Positions 24,080-36,334 of a stretch of DNA of 64,000 bases are shown in pieces. The stretch spans positions 124,001-188,000 of the forward strand of contig JAGYXB010001004.1 of assembly GCA_022495005.1 (NCBI GenBank), read 5' to 3'. Each line of letters begins with the position of its first letter. Positions within the stretch are counted from its first letter, which is position 1. The notes under the pieces are model-generated. The model ran no database searches and was not told the origin of the DNA. It was given only the letters and a program-made list of their open reading frames with translations. This DNA is from Rhyacophila brunnea. Its lineage: Eukaryota > Arthropoda > Insecta > Trichoptera > Rhyacophilidae. The translations under genes and the position numbers were made by a program.

Positions 24080-25085
24080 TATTCCCAGTCATAAATAATA
24101 CTTATGCTTAACATCTAATTTAAAAGTCAAAAAATTAATAAAATAATTCATTTGAACTTTTTAATTATCTTTATATATATTTAGATCATTTTGTATTTAT
24201 CACATATTATGATTAATTAATTATAAGGTACGTATATAAATAAGTTAGTTATTGTTCACAGGTAAGTGTAACTTCTTACAATTATAATAACTGTTGTGCG
24301 ATATTATGAAAAGTATTGTACACATATTATGATGTAGTTAATAGTATGTTAGTGATGATAGTTAATGGGTGTTTCGTAACATAAAACACGTCTTAATGTC
24401 ATTACTCATTATATGTAGCAATATGTAGTAGTACCTATATAGTAAGAATTTTGATAAAATTTCACCCAGCAGTGAATTGAGAAAATTCTCATGACATGTT
24501 ATTATAATGACATTTATTATTGAAACGTATTTAATGAAAGCCTATTAAAATCTGAAAAATGGTTATAAGTAATATTAGTAAAATTAGGCATTTGATAATT
24601 AATATTTGTTATCAAATTTTATGGATAAAAAAGGCTTTACTATTATATGCACGTAATAACGATCAAGATAAGGCAATCCTCCAATTTAAATAGAATGTAA
24701 TGGTTTAAAAAATTGTAGTATTCGTATAATTTGACTTGATAAAATCTTAACGTCACAATAATATAATTATTATTTTTATTTCTTTAGTGAATACGTTTTA
24801 CAATTTGAATGGTTTGAAAATATATCTGGTATAATACTAAAGACGTATATAAAAATATACCGATATTTTTCCATAAGAATATCGATAACCCACGCTAATT
24901 TATTTTACTTATGATATTAAAATAGAATTAATAAAATAAGATAAAATTTTAGGGGTCGGTTTCAAATAAAGTGCGTGTCACATTAAAAAAAAAATTGAAT
25001 GTTGTCTCAGTTTACAAAACAAGTCACGTTGAAAGAAGATTCCATTTAACCGTCCGTTTCGGATGACAAATTGAAATGAATAAAC
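24080..25085. other. AT-rich non-coding stretch
   Basis: No supported gene or repeat boundary. Confidence 0.45.
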
Positions 25086-25086
25086 G

Positions 25087-25355
25087 ATTCGTACATTTAC
25101 AGCGATGAGAGCGTCGCTGTGGATTCGATCACGCGCCCAAAATTATACCGGACGCCGAATTCCGAGCGTCGGTAATAATTCGCGCGCTGAAACTATGAGC
25201 CGGGATAAAAATTCGACGGACGGATTCCCGCCATTCTTCTGGCACCCGGATACCATTCGCACACCGCTCGTATACTGTTCGGATAAACTCGGTGCAAACT
25301 TTTCGGTCGGTTTGAAATTTTCGCTCGGCTACTGCGTCTCTTTCCGGCAAAAATA
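25087..25355. promoter_or_regulatory. CpG-dense island (possible promoter or first exon)
   Basis: By hand count there are about 34 CpG dinucleotides in roughly 266 bases, with GC near one half, inside DNA that is otherwise mostly A and T. Open frames cross it on both strands: plus 25105-25452 (115 codons) and minus 25129-25350 (73 codons). Neither has a recognisable domain, and the long frames may only reflect few stop codons in GC-rich DNA. 'cttataatatattttt' lies just beyond its right edge on the minus strand in TATA-box position. An AG acceptor-like 'acatttacag' precedes it on the plus strand. It is not obviously a transposon. Confidence 0.45.
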
Positions 25356-25359
25356 TATT

Positions 25360-26120
25360 ATAAGGGATGGACTTTTAAAAGATTTTTTTAAGCACAATTC
25401 TTTTTTTCGATTCATTAGTTCGCTTTTGAGATTTTTCGTATTCAAAATATGAAATAAACATTTATAACGATGTCAAAAATATGTTATAAAGCGTTTGAAG
25501 TATTTTTTGTTGAATTATAAGTCACTAGATAAACGTGAAGTTGCATAAAACACAGGAATAAAATATACTCTTAAAATAACCGATGAAATTTGACAAACCT
25601 AATGATTTTAATTTATGTAGGTGTACTTTTAATAATCTTAGCAGTAATTTTATATAATGATATTATATTATAGACCCTATAAACATAAACAAATGGAAGA
25701 AAACTGGATATCTTTTGAAAGATAGCACATCGCGAATAAAGGACAATCGCAAACTATATGCTTTGAAACGTGTAGCGACTCCATTAAGTGATCCTTGGAT
25801 GGTTGAAACTAGACTACCTAAGACACTTATTTCAAATATATAAGAGGGTAAAATGATGTTCGGGAGACTAGATTGTGATAGTTATACGAATATACAAAGC
25901 AACTATGAGGCTAAGACAGTGACAGTGAAGTTAGCTTGACACGGCAGACAGGAGAAAATGGGAATGTTTCTTGGAGGGGACTTTATCTAGAAACACATTA
26001 CCAACGTGACACGTGAGTACACTCACGGCTCACGCCACGACCATAAAGTGGACGATGTGATTTTTTTTGTAATATGGACCTCAACAAAGTGGATGTTTTT
26101 ATTAACAGATTTTTGTCTTT
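25360..26120. other. Non-coding stretch
   Basis: No supported gene. Near 26005-26035 the words 'gtgacacgtgagt' and 'actcacggctcac' form a short imperfect hairpin. Confidence 0.4.
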
Positions 26121-26129
26121 TTTATACGA

Positions 26130-26275
26130 AAAACTTCTTGTTGCCTCTTTCTAAGCCTATTAGGTCCATACTCTGACTACAAACACAATATATTAAAAAA
26201 TGTGTATTTGCCAGACCCAGGATTTGAACCTAGTACACACGATGTTATTTTACTCAGTACTTATTTACTTTTATC
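26130..26275 (-). repeat. tRNA-derived SINE relic, family S2
   Basis: On the minus strand 'aggttcaaatcctgggtctg' (B box) is followed by 'gcaaatacacattttttaat' and 'gtcagagtatggacctaata', matching the body of the copy at 23345-23512. The A-box side is degraded. Confidence 0.65.
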
Positions 26276-26516
26276 ATAACCATACTGACGTCAAATCATG
26301 CGTATCACGCCACACCACAAATATCACGGGTGATGTAACGTTTTTATTTTATGAAAATGTTCACATTTTCGAGTCACGTATCTTTGATTTATGTAGTTTG
26401 GAAGGGAGCTACAAATGACAGGCAATTGACACAATGATTTTGTATATTGCCAGTTTTTATTATTGAATATTTTGATAGTTTTAGCATATCAGCTTAGCGA
26501 CGTCATTATAGTATGT

Positions 26517-27250
26517 TTATAGCTTAAGACCCATATTAAGTTGTATTGTAAATATATTACAAAACAATACGTTTTCTTTTGTTTTCAATTTCTTGACAAT
26601 GTTTTGGTTTGTATTTGATGGGTTAATGCCAGCTAAAAAATCAATAATCATGTTTCTGTATTCATTGACAGTAATTTTATTGTCATTTCTGTTTTCAAAA
26701 AAATACAATCCAATAATACCTCCAAACCATAAACTACACAAAACTGTTTATTTTGTGGATATAAAGATATATAAAAAATATCATCTGGGTTTTCATAACT
26801 TAAAATATGATAAAAGTTGTGCTTATTTACGAAGCCATTTAATCAAAAATGAGCTTCAAGAAACTTTCGCCTAAGATGATCATTTCATGAAATAATGGAT
26901 CTGTTTCAAGTTGCTCTAAAACACAATCAGCAAAATTTTGACGCACCAAATGGTTATTCGATTTATGTTATTATGTTAGCTGTATTTTATGCGTCTTTTA
27001 ATGCAAATCTTTATGAAGACGATTACATGTAGTGCCATAAGAAAGTCTTCTTCAGAAGTTCTTGATAACGACGTATAATTGATTGTTCTGGATTTTCATC
27101 CACATTTTGATTTACAACATCCATATTTTCAGCAGCATGTTTATGTTTTTGATGCATTGGATTCTTAACATCGCAAACATCAGCATTTTGACTCGAATTT
27201 TGTAATTTAATTACAAATAGTAAGCTCTGTCGGTCGATTAGTTTCACCAT
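26517..27250 (-). pseudogene. mariner-like (DUF4817) transposase, decayed
   Basis: The minus strand starts with ATG at 27250 and MVKLIDRQSLLFVIKLQ, the typical N-terminus of the insect DUF4817-type (Tc3/mariner-like) transposases. It continues with NADVCDVKNP and DVVNQNVDENPEQSIIRRYQ (helix-turn-helix region). After frameshifts it reads HLVRQNFADCVLEQLETDPL and LFHEMI (normally before the first catalytic D in a DEAHF motif, which is destroyed here). In the last frame (26741-26517) come LWFGGIIGLYFFENRNDN, KITVNEYRNMIIDF. The next catalytic block (QDGAxxH) is not found. The usual protein is about 350 residues; this relic has an internal deletion in the HTH part, several stops and no C-terminus. 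No inverted termini could be located. Confidence 0.82.
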
Positions 27251-27254
27251 AAAT

Positions 27255-28040
27255 TTTACAAATGTCCGAAACGTAAATCGAATAGATTCATTATTGTTTT
27301 AATAAATTTTAACAATTATTTATGTACACTATATAACTGTGTATCTTCTCACAATTATTTTTCAAACAATGCTTAATACAAATGTAAATTTTGGTGGGAA
27401 TCAGAAAAACAAAATGGCTGCTATGATGTCTTAAAAATATATACCTAGATCTAATTTGATAACCCTTTATATTGATATTATAAGATTGCTATGTTACCCA
27501 GTATTATTTAAAAATTCTGTGATTTTTGTGTGAAAAATATATTTACGTTACTGTATACTGATAATATTGTAATACTTTTGGTATAATAGTACAAAAATGT
27601 GTTGTATTTTTTTGTATTAAATAATATATAAACAAAAGATGATAATATCCTGTATCGCTAACATAAAATCGCCGTCTCTCTGCGCATTACCTAATCCGGC
27701 TTTGCCTAAAGGATTTCCCTTACAGCATACTATGGCTACACCATTCGTATATCTTATATATATACCACTACAGATTCTACGTAGTTTCCCTTCTTCTACC
27801 TGTTGAATACCAATAAAACCTTCGCATATATTTATTCGACGAGGAAAATGGCATGCCTTTCTTTTTCTTGTTAATGTAAAAACTTGAGCCTTAAACCTTT
27901 GAATTTTCTCCGAAGGAAGGGACGTAACACTTTGAAAAGTTTCCGCACAGACACACGTATAATATTATTATGTAAATGATTGTTTTTATAATCATATGAT
28001 GGGCATAGAAAGTAATAAAATCTAGATAACTACACAATTT
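27255..28040. other. Non-coding stretch
   Basis: No supported gene. The portion at 27660-27950 is less AT-rich ('cgccgtctctctgcgcatta', 'ctaatccggctttgcc') but no frame or element could be recognised. Confidence 0.4.
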
Positions 28041-28044
28041 AATA

Positions 28045-28500
28045 AACATAAAATAAATAATTACACGATAAAAATAACTTTTCATATACCACTTTTTAAA
28101 ATTTTCTGTTGAATAATAGGTATAAGCTTGACAATTCTATGTATTAATAAATATAGAACACTGAAATGTCATTTTGACATTTTATATTGATTTCCATAGT
28201 AACGCACGTATATATTAATAATTAAGTTGCTAGGACCGACTTAGCAACCTATAATAGTGAGTAGTAAATATTACTTTTAACGACTTTTTTCCGAAACATA
28301 CAAAACAGAATTAACTGAAAATGAATTTAATTCTGCTTAAAGATGGCCAAAGGTATTTAAAAAATGCATTCCCGTCGTGTTCTGATATATTCTAAAAGTT
28401 TCAAATGTCTAGCTAGTCGGGAAGTTAGTTAAAAATCTTGGACAAACAAAAAAAAATCTGTACGGGACAAACAAGTATACGAGCTAATAAAAACATGGTA
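28045..28500 (-). repeat. Interspersed family A, copy 2
   Basis: Inverse of copy 1. 'acgataaaaataacttttca', 'atagtaacgcacgtatatat', 'gttgctagg', 'cagaattaactgaaaatgaa', 'ctgatatattctaaaagttt', 'ctagctagtcgggaagttag' and 'aagtatacgagctaataaaa' appear in the family order. Confidence 0.85.
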
Positions 28501-28679
28501 AAATAGGGAGATTAAACTTATCCTGAACGGTACATCAGCATTTACGTCATATTATTATAAATAAGTTAGATTTCTCTAATAAGTACAATATTATTTTTTT
28601 TATTAAAGTTGACTGTAAATAAATTCATCAAATCCTATTTAGAGGAAATAAAAACTAGTCCTGTTTACAAGTTCACGTA

Positions 28680-28790
28680 TTAATTAGAGATAAAGACTCC
28701 ATCCTGCCAGTAGGATTCGATCCAAGGCCTACTATAATCAGTCCATGGCACTGAATTGCGAGTTCCGATGGTAGCGCTAGTTATCGCGTA
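28680..28790 (-). repeat. tRNA-like SINE relic
   Basis: On the minus strand 'agcgctaccatcggaactcg' (A-box neighbourhood) is followed by 'ccttggatcgaatcctac' (B box) and 'tggcaggatggagtctttat'. The arms do not fold as a tRNA. It abuts family D copy 2. Confidence 0.5.
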
Positions 28791-28794
28791 TTTT

Positions 28795-29070
28795 CGAATG
28801 CAATACGGTAACCTGGTCGCCACAAAGGCTAATTTTGTTGCATTTAGAAAATTTGCAGTGTCATACTGCCAACGTGAAGATCTCTTCACGTATAATGTTC
28901 GGCATTTTTGTATCAGTTTTTTTTACTTACTACAATTTTTAATACTGGCTCGACGTGCTCATCTCTCTCATGGGTACTTTTAACTTAAAGTCATGTAAAT
29001 TTAGTCAAATCACATTTGAGTGCACACTGACCTCAATCTGAGGTAACTGCTCTTGAGAGATTCGCATCCG
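28795..29070 (+). repeat. Interspersed family D, copy 2
   Basis: It shares 'cacaaaggctaattttgttg', 'gaaaatttgcagtgtcatac', 'caacgtgaagatctct', 'ctctctcatgggtactttta' and 'aaagtcatgtaaatttagtc' with the copies at 23790 and 30420. Confidence 0.75.
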
Positions 29071-29074
29071 TAAA

Positions 29075-29668
29075 AAAATGATGCTTTACATACAACTTTA
29101 AGTTTCCGTTATACGCCCGATGAAAACCGGGTGTATTGTTGGGCAGCTGTGGTTTGATGGGGCCATTAACTTCAATATGTTTGCAAAATTTTTGATTGAA
29201 TATTTAGTCCAAATGAATTAACATAAGTTTCTATTACCATTTTTTTCAATGTGCAAAAAACATAATTTTCTACTGGCAGTTTATTATATTGCATGCGGAG
29301 TTTGAGTTTTGATCACTGGCACTACTATCAATATTCACAGTTTTGTATCGTAGCCTGACTATCCTAAATTATGGTTTAATTTATGACTTACCAATAATTG
29401 CACGGGCAATATAATAATCACAGCATTACGTTAGGGAAAATCATAATAAAGCTAAATTATTACTAGTGTACTTTGGTGTAATCATATTTTATATATTTTA
29501 TGAATAATTGTAACGTTTCTACGGAGTCTAAAATGTAAATTTGTTGATATATTATAATTAATTTTGTTCGACATTACTTTATTTTAACTTGTTTGGACAT
29601 GTTCATTTACATCTTGTTTGAAACATTTCCGTGAAATTGAATTTTGAAATAATTTTGCGCAAAGTTTG
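29075..29668. other. Non-coding stretch
   Basis: No supported gene or repeat. Confidence 0.4.
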
Positions 29669-29669
29669 G

Positions 29670-29860
29670 TACGTCGTGCAAAATCTGTCGAGATTAACTA
29701 TGACTCCTTTAGCATAGTGAACTATGCGCGTGTGTGCTATACCCGAGAGATGCAGGTTAAATTCCTGCGAGGTGTCTTACTTTTTTCAAAAAGATTTTTT
29801 CTATTGGTTATAATATATTTTCTTAGAAGTATTTTCAAAATTATGTATGTTCAAATAATT
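29670..29860 (+). repeat. SINE family S1, nearly full copy
   Basis: It begins 'aaaatctgtcgagattaact', then a tRNA-like head ('ttagcatagtgaactatgcg', 'gagatgcaggttaaattcct' as worn A and B boxes) and the body 'gaggtgtcttacttttttc', 'ttctattggttataatatat' and 'attttcaaaattatgta'. It matches 37835-38075 throughout. Confidence 0.78.
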
Positions 29861-30002
29861 AATACTGTTCGTAAATATTCATCAATATTACAATAACCAA
29901 AGGTTTTAATAATTCTTCGCATAGTGTAAATAGACTGTGTGCTGTAAGTTGTATAAATGCTGGGGTATAAGAGCAAACCACACAGCCTATAATTGCATCT
30001 AA

Positions 30003-30340
30003 GGCCCATTTCAGACGGGACACCGGTGTCGCGCTCGTACATAATAAGGAGGCCTTTGTATTAGAATAAAAGGGACTTTGTATTATGTTTATGAATGCCC
30101 CGAGCTAATGAGTCAAAGCGTGTCCGGTACACTTTTCCGTCGGCCGCTACATTCTCAAGCCGCTGATACACATGTTTTTATGACCGCGCCAGTTTTATGT
30201 TCTAATCTATATCGCGAAATTATACGTTGACTCATTAGCTCTGGGCGTTCATAAACATAATACAAAGGCCCCTTCATTCAAATACAGAGGCCTCCTTATT
30301 ATATACGAGCGCGACACCGGTGTCCCGTCTGAAACGGGGG
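30003..30340. mobile_element. PIF/Harbinger-like MITE, 338 bp, TAA target
   Basis: TAA lies at 30000-30002 and again at 30341-30343. The arms, about 30003-30118 and 30228-30340, are inverted copies over roughly 110 bases. They share 'tttcagacgggacaccggtg', 'tcgcgctcgta', 'ataataaggaggcct', 'ttgtattatgtttatgaa' and 'gagctaatgagtca'. A three-base TWA duplication and ends rich in G and C (GGCCC and CCCCC) fit PIF/Harbinger elements. The loop between the arms (about 110 bp) has no coding potential. Arm identity is high for this window, suggesting a fairly recent insertion. Confidence 0.82.
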
Positions 30341-30419
30341 TAAGTTAAAGATGCGACACTAAATCTGGCATAGACATTTACTACGAATATTTAAACCAAC
30401 ATGAACAATGTTGGTTTAA

Positions 30420-30672
30420 CCAGCTGTTCGGCCCATCGGACCATCCAACTTGGTTGCCACAAAGACAATAATTACTGTTGCATTAAAAATATTGTCATAA
30501 TTTTAATATCATTTGGCAATTTTGTTTTAGGTTTGTTATTTATCATTATTGATCCTCTCGCCCATGGGAACTTTTAAATTAAAGTCATGTAAATTCAGTC
30601 AAAGCACACTTGAGTGCATGGTGACCTAAGTTTTGGGTAAGTGTTCCTGAAAAAATCCCAGTAATAAAAAAA
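30420..30672 (+). repeat. Interspersed family D, copy 3
   Basis: 'accagctgttcggccc', 'ttggttgccacaaaga', 'gatcctctcgcccatgggaa', 'aaagtcatgtaaattcagtc', 'cacacttgagtgcatggtga' and 'cctaagttttgggtaagtg' match the two earlier copies; the middle is shortened. Confidence 0.75.
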
Positions 30673-30679
30673 ATACAGA

Positions 30680-33600
30680 TGCTTTACGTCCAAAGGTAGG
30701 ATCTCGTGATACGACTAGGTATGTTCAATACTTTTAATACAAAGATTAATATACAGGTATCTTAATAATAATATGTTTATCGTTTTTTTTTGTAAATCGG
30801 TGTCGAATTGACTAGACTGGTGATTAGTGTATTTTTTTTATTTTTCAATTAAATACTGCGTGAGCTAATTTTATTTTTTCTGTGGTAAGAACGCAGTTTA
30901 GAAAAATATGCTTAATATAATACAATGTAATATTGTATTATTTTGTTATACATATTTTTGTACGTCATGCACGTATTCACATGGGACTACGTGAGATTCT
31001 TTTCCTTAGAACACAGGCATTAAAAATAATCGAGGAAAAAAGTATGATGGTACTTACCTTTTATGGGGTTTCCTCAAAACTTTTCCATTGTAAGTGGTAC
31101 AGTTTCTCAAGAAAATATTGTATGGTATTGTATTATGCTGGAAACACCTCAAAAATTTTGTTAGTTAATTAGTCTGATTCTTTCAAAATATTGTGGGATC
31201 ACTGTCAAAAGTTTCAAAATCATTTTATGGAGTGATTGCAATTTGAAATTTGACATGCCCTCTAAAATCTTGTGCTTTATATTCATGTTCTATATATCGG
31301 ATGGCCTTGATTTTTTTCTAGAATTCATAGTATTTATATATTATATACACATAACCCGTTGTTTACTCTAAATACCTAAATTATCGACATACTAAATTTG
31401 GCAGCAGCCTCACGATAGGTACATGTTTTGATGTTGCAAATTTTACAAAAAAAAACAGATTAAAATGATAGGTATTGTGTGTCCTCGGTTCAACAATATT
31501 ATTGTGGGTTAGTTTTCCTTCATCAAAAAGATACACACGAATGAGCATTGACAACAGTATGAACAAAAGTTTTCTTAAACGATTAAAGGTAAATAAAATG
31601 CAAAAAAGATATCCATAGCAATAATCAAATTAACATACTGGATAGGTACATAGTAAATAATTCTTTGATGTAACGTAAGAGTCACCAGTCTTAAATCAAC
31701 ATTGTAAGATGCTGTTGAATAAACAAATGACGTTTTCGTGAAAAATAAAACATAACAGTACATTACTCAATCTAATATTTGAATACTTGTATTCATCTAG
31801 TATTAACAAACTATGATGTTTTAAACAATGTAAAATAGCTTATTTATTTTATTATTATGTCTAGGTAAATTATTTGATTTTATCATTGAACTATCATTTA
31901 GATAATTTCTGATATTACGAATTAAAAAATAACATATCACGTGGGTTTTGGCACTATGATTTTATTTATACTATAAATGTTTTGAAAATAATTGTTAACC
32001 TGTACATTGATGGTACTAAGTCGATAAAACCTATAAAGCAATATAAAATACCACGGTTGATGTCTTTGGGATCACTAGAGGCCATTCAGACTATGGTATC
32101 TGGATCAGAATTGAAATGGCAGGAAGCGTTTAAAAAAATAAAAATAAATATCTCTTCTGCAAGTCGATAGAGAGCGACTAGGTGATATTTTAAATTCGTA
32201 TTGATCTATGCAGCCTAAACCCAGATAGGCTTTCGAGATTTGGATGTATCAGGATTTTCTGTTTTAGAAAACGAGTCAATGATTATCGTAAAAAAATTAT
32301 AAATACCCACAGAAGTAGAGATATTGCATATATCGGATATATTTTCTGCAATGAGAAATGTTATTAACTAAAGCTTATAGTGCAGAGTAAGGTAGAGACA
32401 AGCAGAGGTAAGTATATATAAAATTGATTCAGTTACGTAATCTCAATAAATGGCTTATATAACTGGGGTTAGAAGATGTGTCGCCAGCATTTGATGAAAA
32501 TGTAGCAAAATAAGAAGATTTTTTTGTGAAATTCTGTGGTTGTTATTATATACTATAAAGTGACAATACAGTATATCGCAATGAAACTTGTTTACAGTAA
32601 ATATAACAGTATGATCGTAAAAACACCTCTAAAAGCATATTAAAAAAAGACTTAACTGCACAAAACAAGACGGAAAAGTACGTTTTATATGTCAATGTTC
32701 AAATCTAGCAGCTCTTGGTCGACGAAGTAACATTCATTTTAGTATTGAAATAAACATATCGTGTCACTAATTCCTGCCTTAAACCTCGTTATTTCTCAAA
32801 CGTTAAAGCCAACAGCATGGCATAGACATTGTATTACAGCTACAAAATACAAAACTTTACATCAGAAGTTTCCATTTTATGGTTCCTAATGAAACTTTAA
32901 CGATAACTTCCAGTCGAGTGATGGCATTCCTGGAAGGTAAATTCTGCTTATAATATATATCTTTTAAACATAATATACCTATGTGTATATTTAAATGGTG
33001 AAATCCCACTTCGGTTTTAAAATATGATTGTAATATGATACCTAATGTGTTTTTAACAAAATTACTAAAATACGAGTACCTACACATTTAGTGAAACAGC
33101 AACTTAATATTGCATATTATAATAGTATGCAAAGATATATTATTATTTATTGTACTATCAGTCTTAAATTGGAATACCAACAAATTATCAAAAATATGTA
33201 TGTATATTATCATTATATTGACAATGATCATTTTTTATGAATATTATAATTTAATTAATTTGGCACTCTTTTCTATGCTATGTACTTAGGTACCACAGTG
33301 TTTCAATAAGTTTGAATAAGCAATTGCCAAAGATGAATTATTTGACAATTTCCTATATATCAGAGATAGGGAATCATTTCACACAAGTGTATCAAATCTT
33401 ATGAAAAACATCTTTTATCAAAAAATCACCTGTCAGATATATAAAAAGATGGTTTGTTGTTATTTAAAATAAAGATAGGTTGTAATATATTTTCTTAATT
33501 TTAATATTAATACACAGATAATATTATTTTAAAATTGAGTGACATTTATGTGTTGTTTGTATGGTGTGAATTTCTTTATTGGCGTTTTGTCAGTCTAAAT

Positions 33601-36320
33601 CATTACAAATGCGATGTCTTTCTTTAGAATTGATGTAATTCATCGACGAAAATAGTTATTTGCAATCATAATAATATTATCATATTATAGTCCAAATAGC
33701 GATTGCATTTTTTATGCTGAGTCAAATGTATCGGGTAATCAGGTTCACCTTGTCAGATATATTAAACGGCAAGGGTACATTATATGCATACATAATATTA
33801 CTCGAATTATCACGTAATATATTTGAAAACACACAAAATAAGCTAGTGCTGCCGATGAAGGTTATCTTAAAAATTCAGTACTGTGATTTTATATTCGTCT
33901 TTAATTTATATAATATAAGAAAACTCAATTTTTTCATAAAAAAATTAACAGACCGAAAAATGGTCCGCATGTCATAGATTCGCCACTATTTTACTATACT
34001 ATATAGAACACAAGAGTGTTATATAATTTTATTAACCGACGAAATAATAAATGTAATAGTGGTATCCGGAAGAAGATATGTTTCGGCTAGATCCTGATGA
34101 ATTGGAGTAGGAGGGTGGAAGAGTGAGAGTGAATACAATAATGGGTGAGGTTGTAAAAGTCCATCCTGAGTCTTAAATTAAAAAAGAAAACATAATATTT
34201 TCATTCCTTACTACAGCATAATATGGTCATTCAAAGAAAGAATATTATCTAAACATACTTTTAGAAATGATTGTTAGCTATTCGCTCATCTCGATGAATT
34301 ATTGGTCTGAATCACTTTGAGATTGAAAAAAAACAAAGTTAAAGTTTTCTAGGCATGGGATTCAAGGATTTGCGCTTTGCCAGTTGTCTATCATGGACAT
34401 AATTAGTACCGAATTATAATAGAAAAATATGAAATGAGGTTAACGGGTTGACACAAAGTCCACTATAGTCAAGTGTGTAGAGGTTTTATACAACCCTACA
34501 ACTGACATGCTCTTGTCTTTGGTCATTTCTAAAGCATAGACAAGAACGCAACGGAAATGATACAGTTGTCATAGAGCGCTCCTAAAATGTCACTCTACAC
34601 AAGCAGCTCGTCCGCTCCCTTTCAATATCAAAATTCAAAAGTATTATAAATATTTACTCAAAATTTAAATTAACATACTGTATTTTCATTGTGCAGTGCA
34701 ATAACAACTAATCTATGGTAACAAAATATAAACGATACAAATACCAACTTGTGTTTCCTTCAACGCTGCCCATCACATGTCACATACACAAGCAACCTTC
34801 TGATATAAAATAACAACGGGTGTAGTTGAACGAAACAATTAACAACTACACCTCCTTATCGGTCGTGGCACGAAACTTAAACTTTGAAGGCAGTGGTAGT
34901 TATTACTCATACTTCGAATGAAATATGGTAAACTGTTTGTAGAAATGATTTGTAGATTTAAATAAATTGTTATAATTTTAACGAAATTTGCAATCGTAAA
35001 TCTTTATTGATCGCGAAAGGGTTACCGAATTGCATACAAAGATAATCAATAACTAGCACTACCGCGGTCTAAATATACTCAGTCTTAGGTTGACATAAAA
35101 TAATGTTGTGAATATAAACTCTTTAATAAAATTTCGCTACTGTCGTTATTTACATAGAGAATTTACGAATGTAACACAATCTGTAGATATTTTTGAACAA
35201 AATACAACCCAATATTATTTATTTTTGGTATATTTTAAAATATCAAGATTAATAAAACTAGTTTTATTATTGAAATGTTCTTCATGATTTTGCTATAAAA
35301 TATAATTATTGATAAAGTTTTTCAAGTATTATGTAATAAAATAATAATAATAATAAATAAGTATTAAAATAATCTGAATATTTTTCAAATATTTTGCCAA
35401 ATTTCTTTCAATCTAACTCTCAAATTGCCTTTTACATATAACACCACCTATGTTCTATCAACTAGTTCTATATAAGAAAGGAGATATATTATTATTATTA
35501 ATATTCATAATTTAAATATTCTTTTTAAAGTGGGTATATATTTCATTAAGGAGATAAGAATTCTGATCCAGCAGCGTCTCGTCAGTTTTAAAATGAAAAA
35601 ACGACGTTGGACTTGATGCCACCACGTCTAACGGATGCTTCAATTTTTTTTTAGTTTTACCTGCCTATTCTGGATTCTGACGTCCTTGAAGCCAACTAAA
35701 TATTACCCATACACATAAACTAACGCACATTTACTATTTGATTTAAACCATGATTATTTACCAAAGAAGCAACTAATCAAGACGGAATATAAATAACAAT
35801 TTAAGTTATTACGAAATTCCCACACCAAGGTATTATAAGAATGTTATTTTCTGTATTAAGCTTTAAGGCAAAAATAATAAATTTTATATTTAAAGATGTG
35901 AGAACTGTTTTTCAAAATGATGTAGCTTTTATAGAAGAATAAACAATTTTAAATCTTGTAGGTATTCAGTATTGAAATGAAAAGATTAATAATTTGGATA
36001 TCATTTCATAAAATTGGAATCCTCTTATGCATAAAACAGTCATTTTGTATCTTATGATTTTCTGAATAGTTATAATATGTTTCATAAATAATTTATGATT
36101 TTATTATTTTATTTTTTGGACGACCTATATACGAACGTTTATCTATAATCTCGTTGATACTTTAACTAAAAAAAAATAAGATTAGTTATATAATTACAAT
36201 TAAATAATTTAATAGATGTAGGTACATTACCTGTAATATATAAATAATTCTTTATTTATTCTAAAAATAAAGTGTATGGCACTCGTTTGGAAAATAATGA
36301 CAGTGTTAATTCACTTTAGA
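30680..36320. other. Long AT-rich non-coding stretch
   Basis: No supported gene in 5.6 kb. Short frames (for example 31982-32170, 32857-33087 and 33714-33977) have no recognisable domain. A 10-bp perfect hairpin stem (34819-34828 with 34843-34852, ggtgtagttg) is present. An AAT-type microsatellite lies near 35338-35356. Confidence 0.5.
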
Positions 36321-36334
36321 GAAGAGTTGTATAG

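Noticed and set aside
25105..25452. 115-codon plus-strand ORF as a gene
   Set aside because: No recognisable domain; an overlapping minus-strand frame is also open, as expected in a GC-rich patch. Kept only as a possible first exon or promoter.
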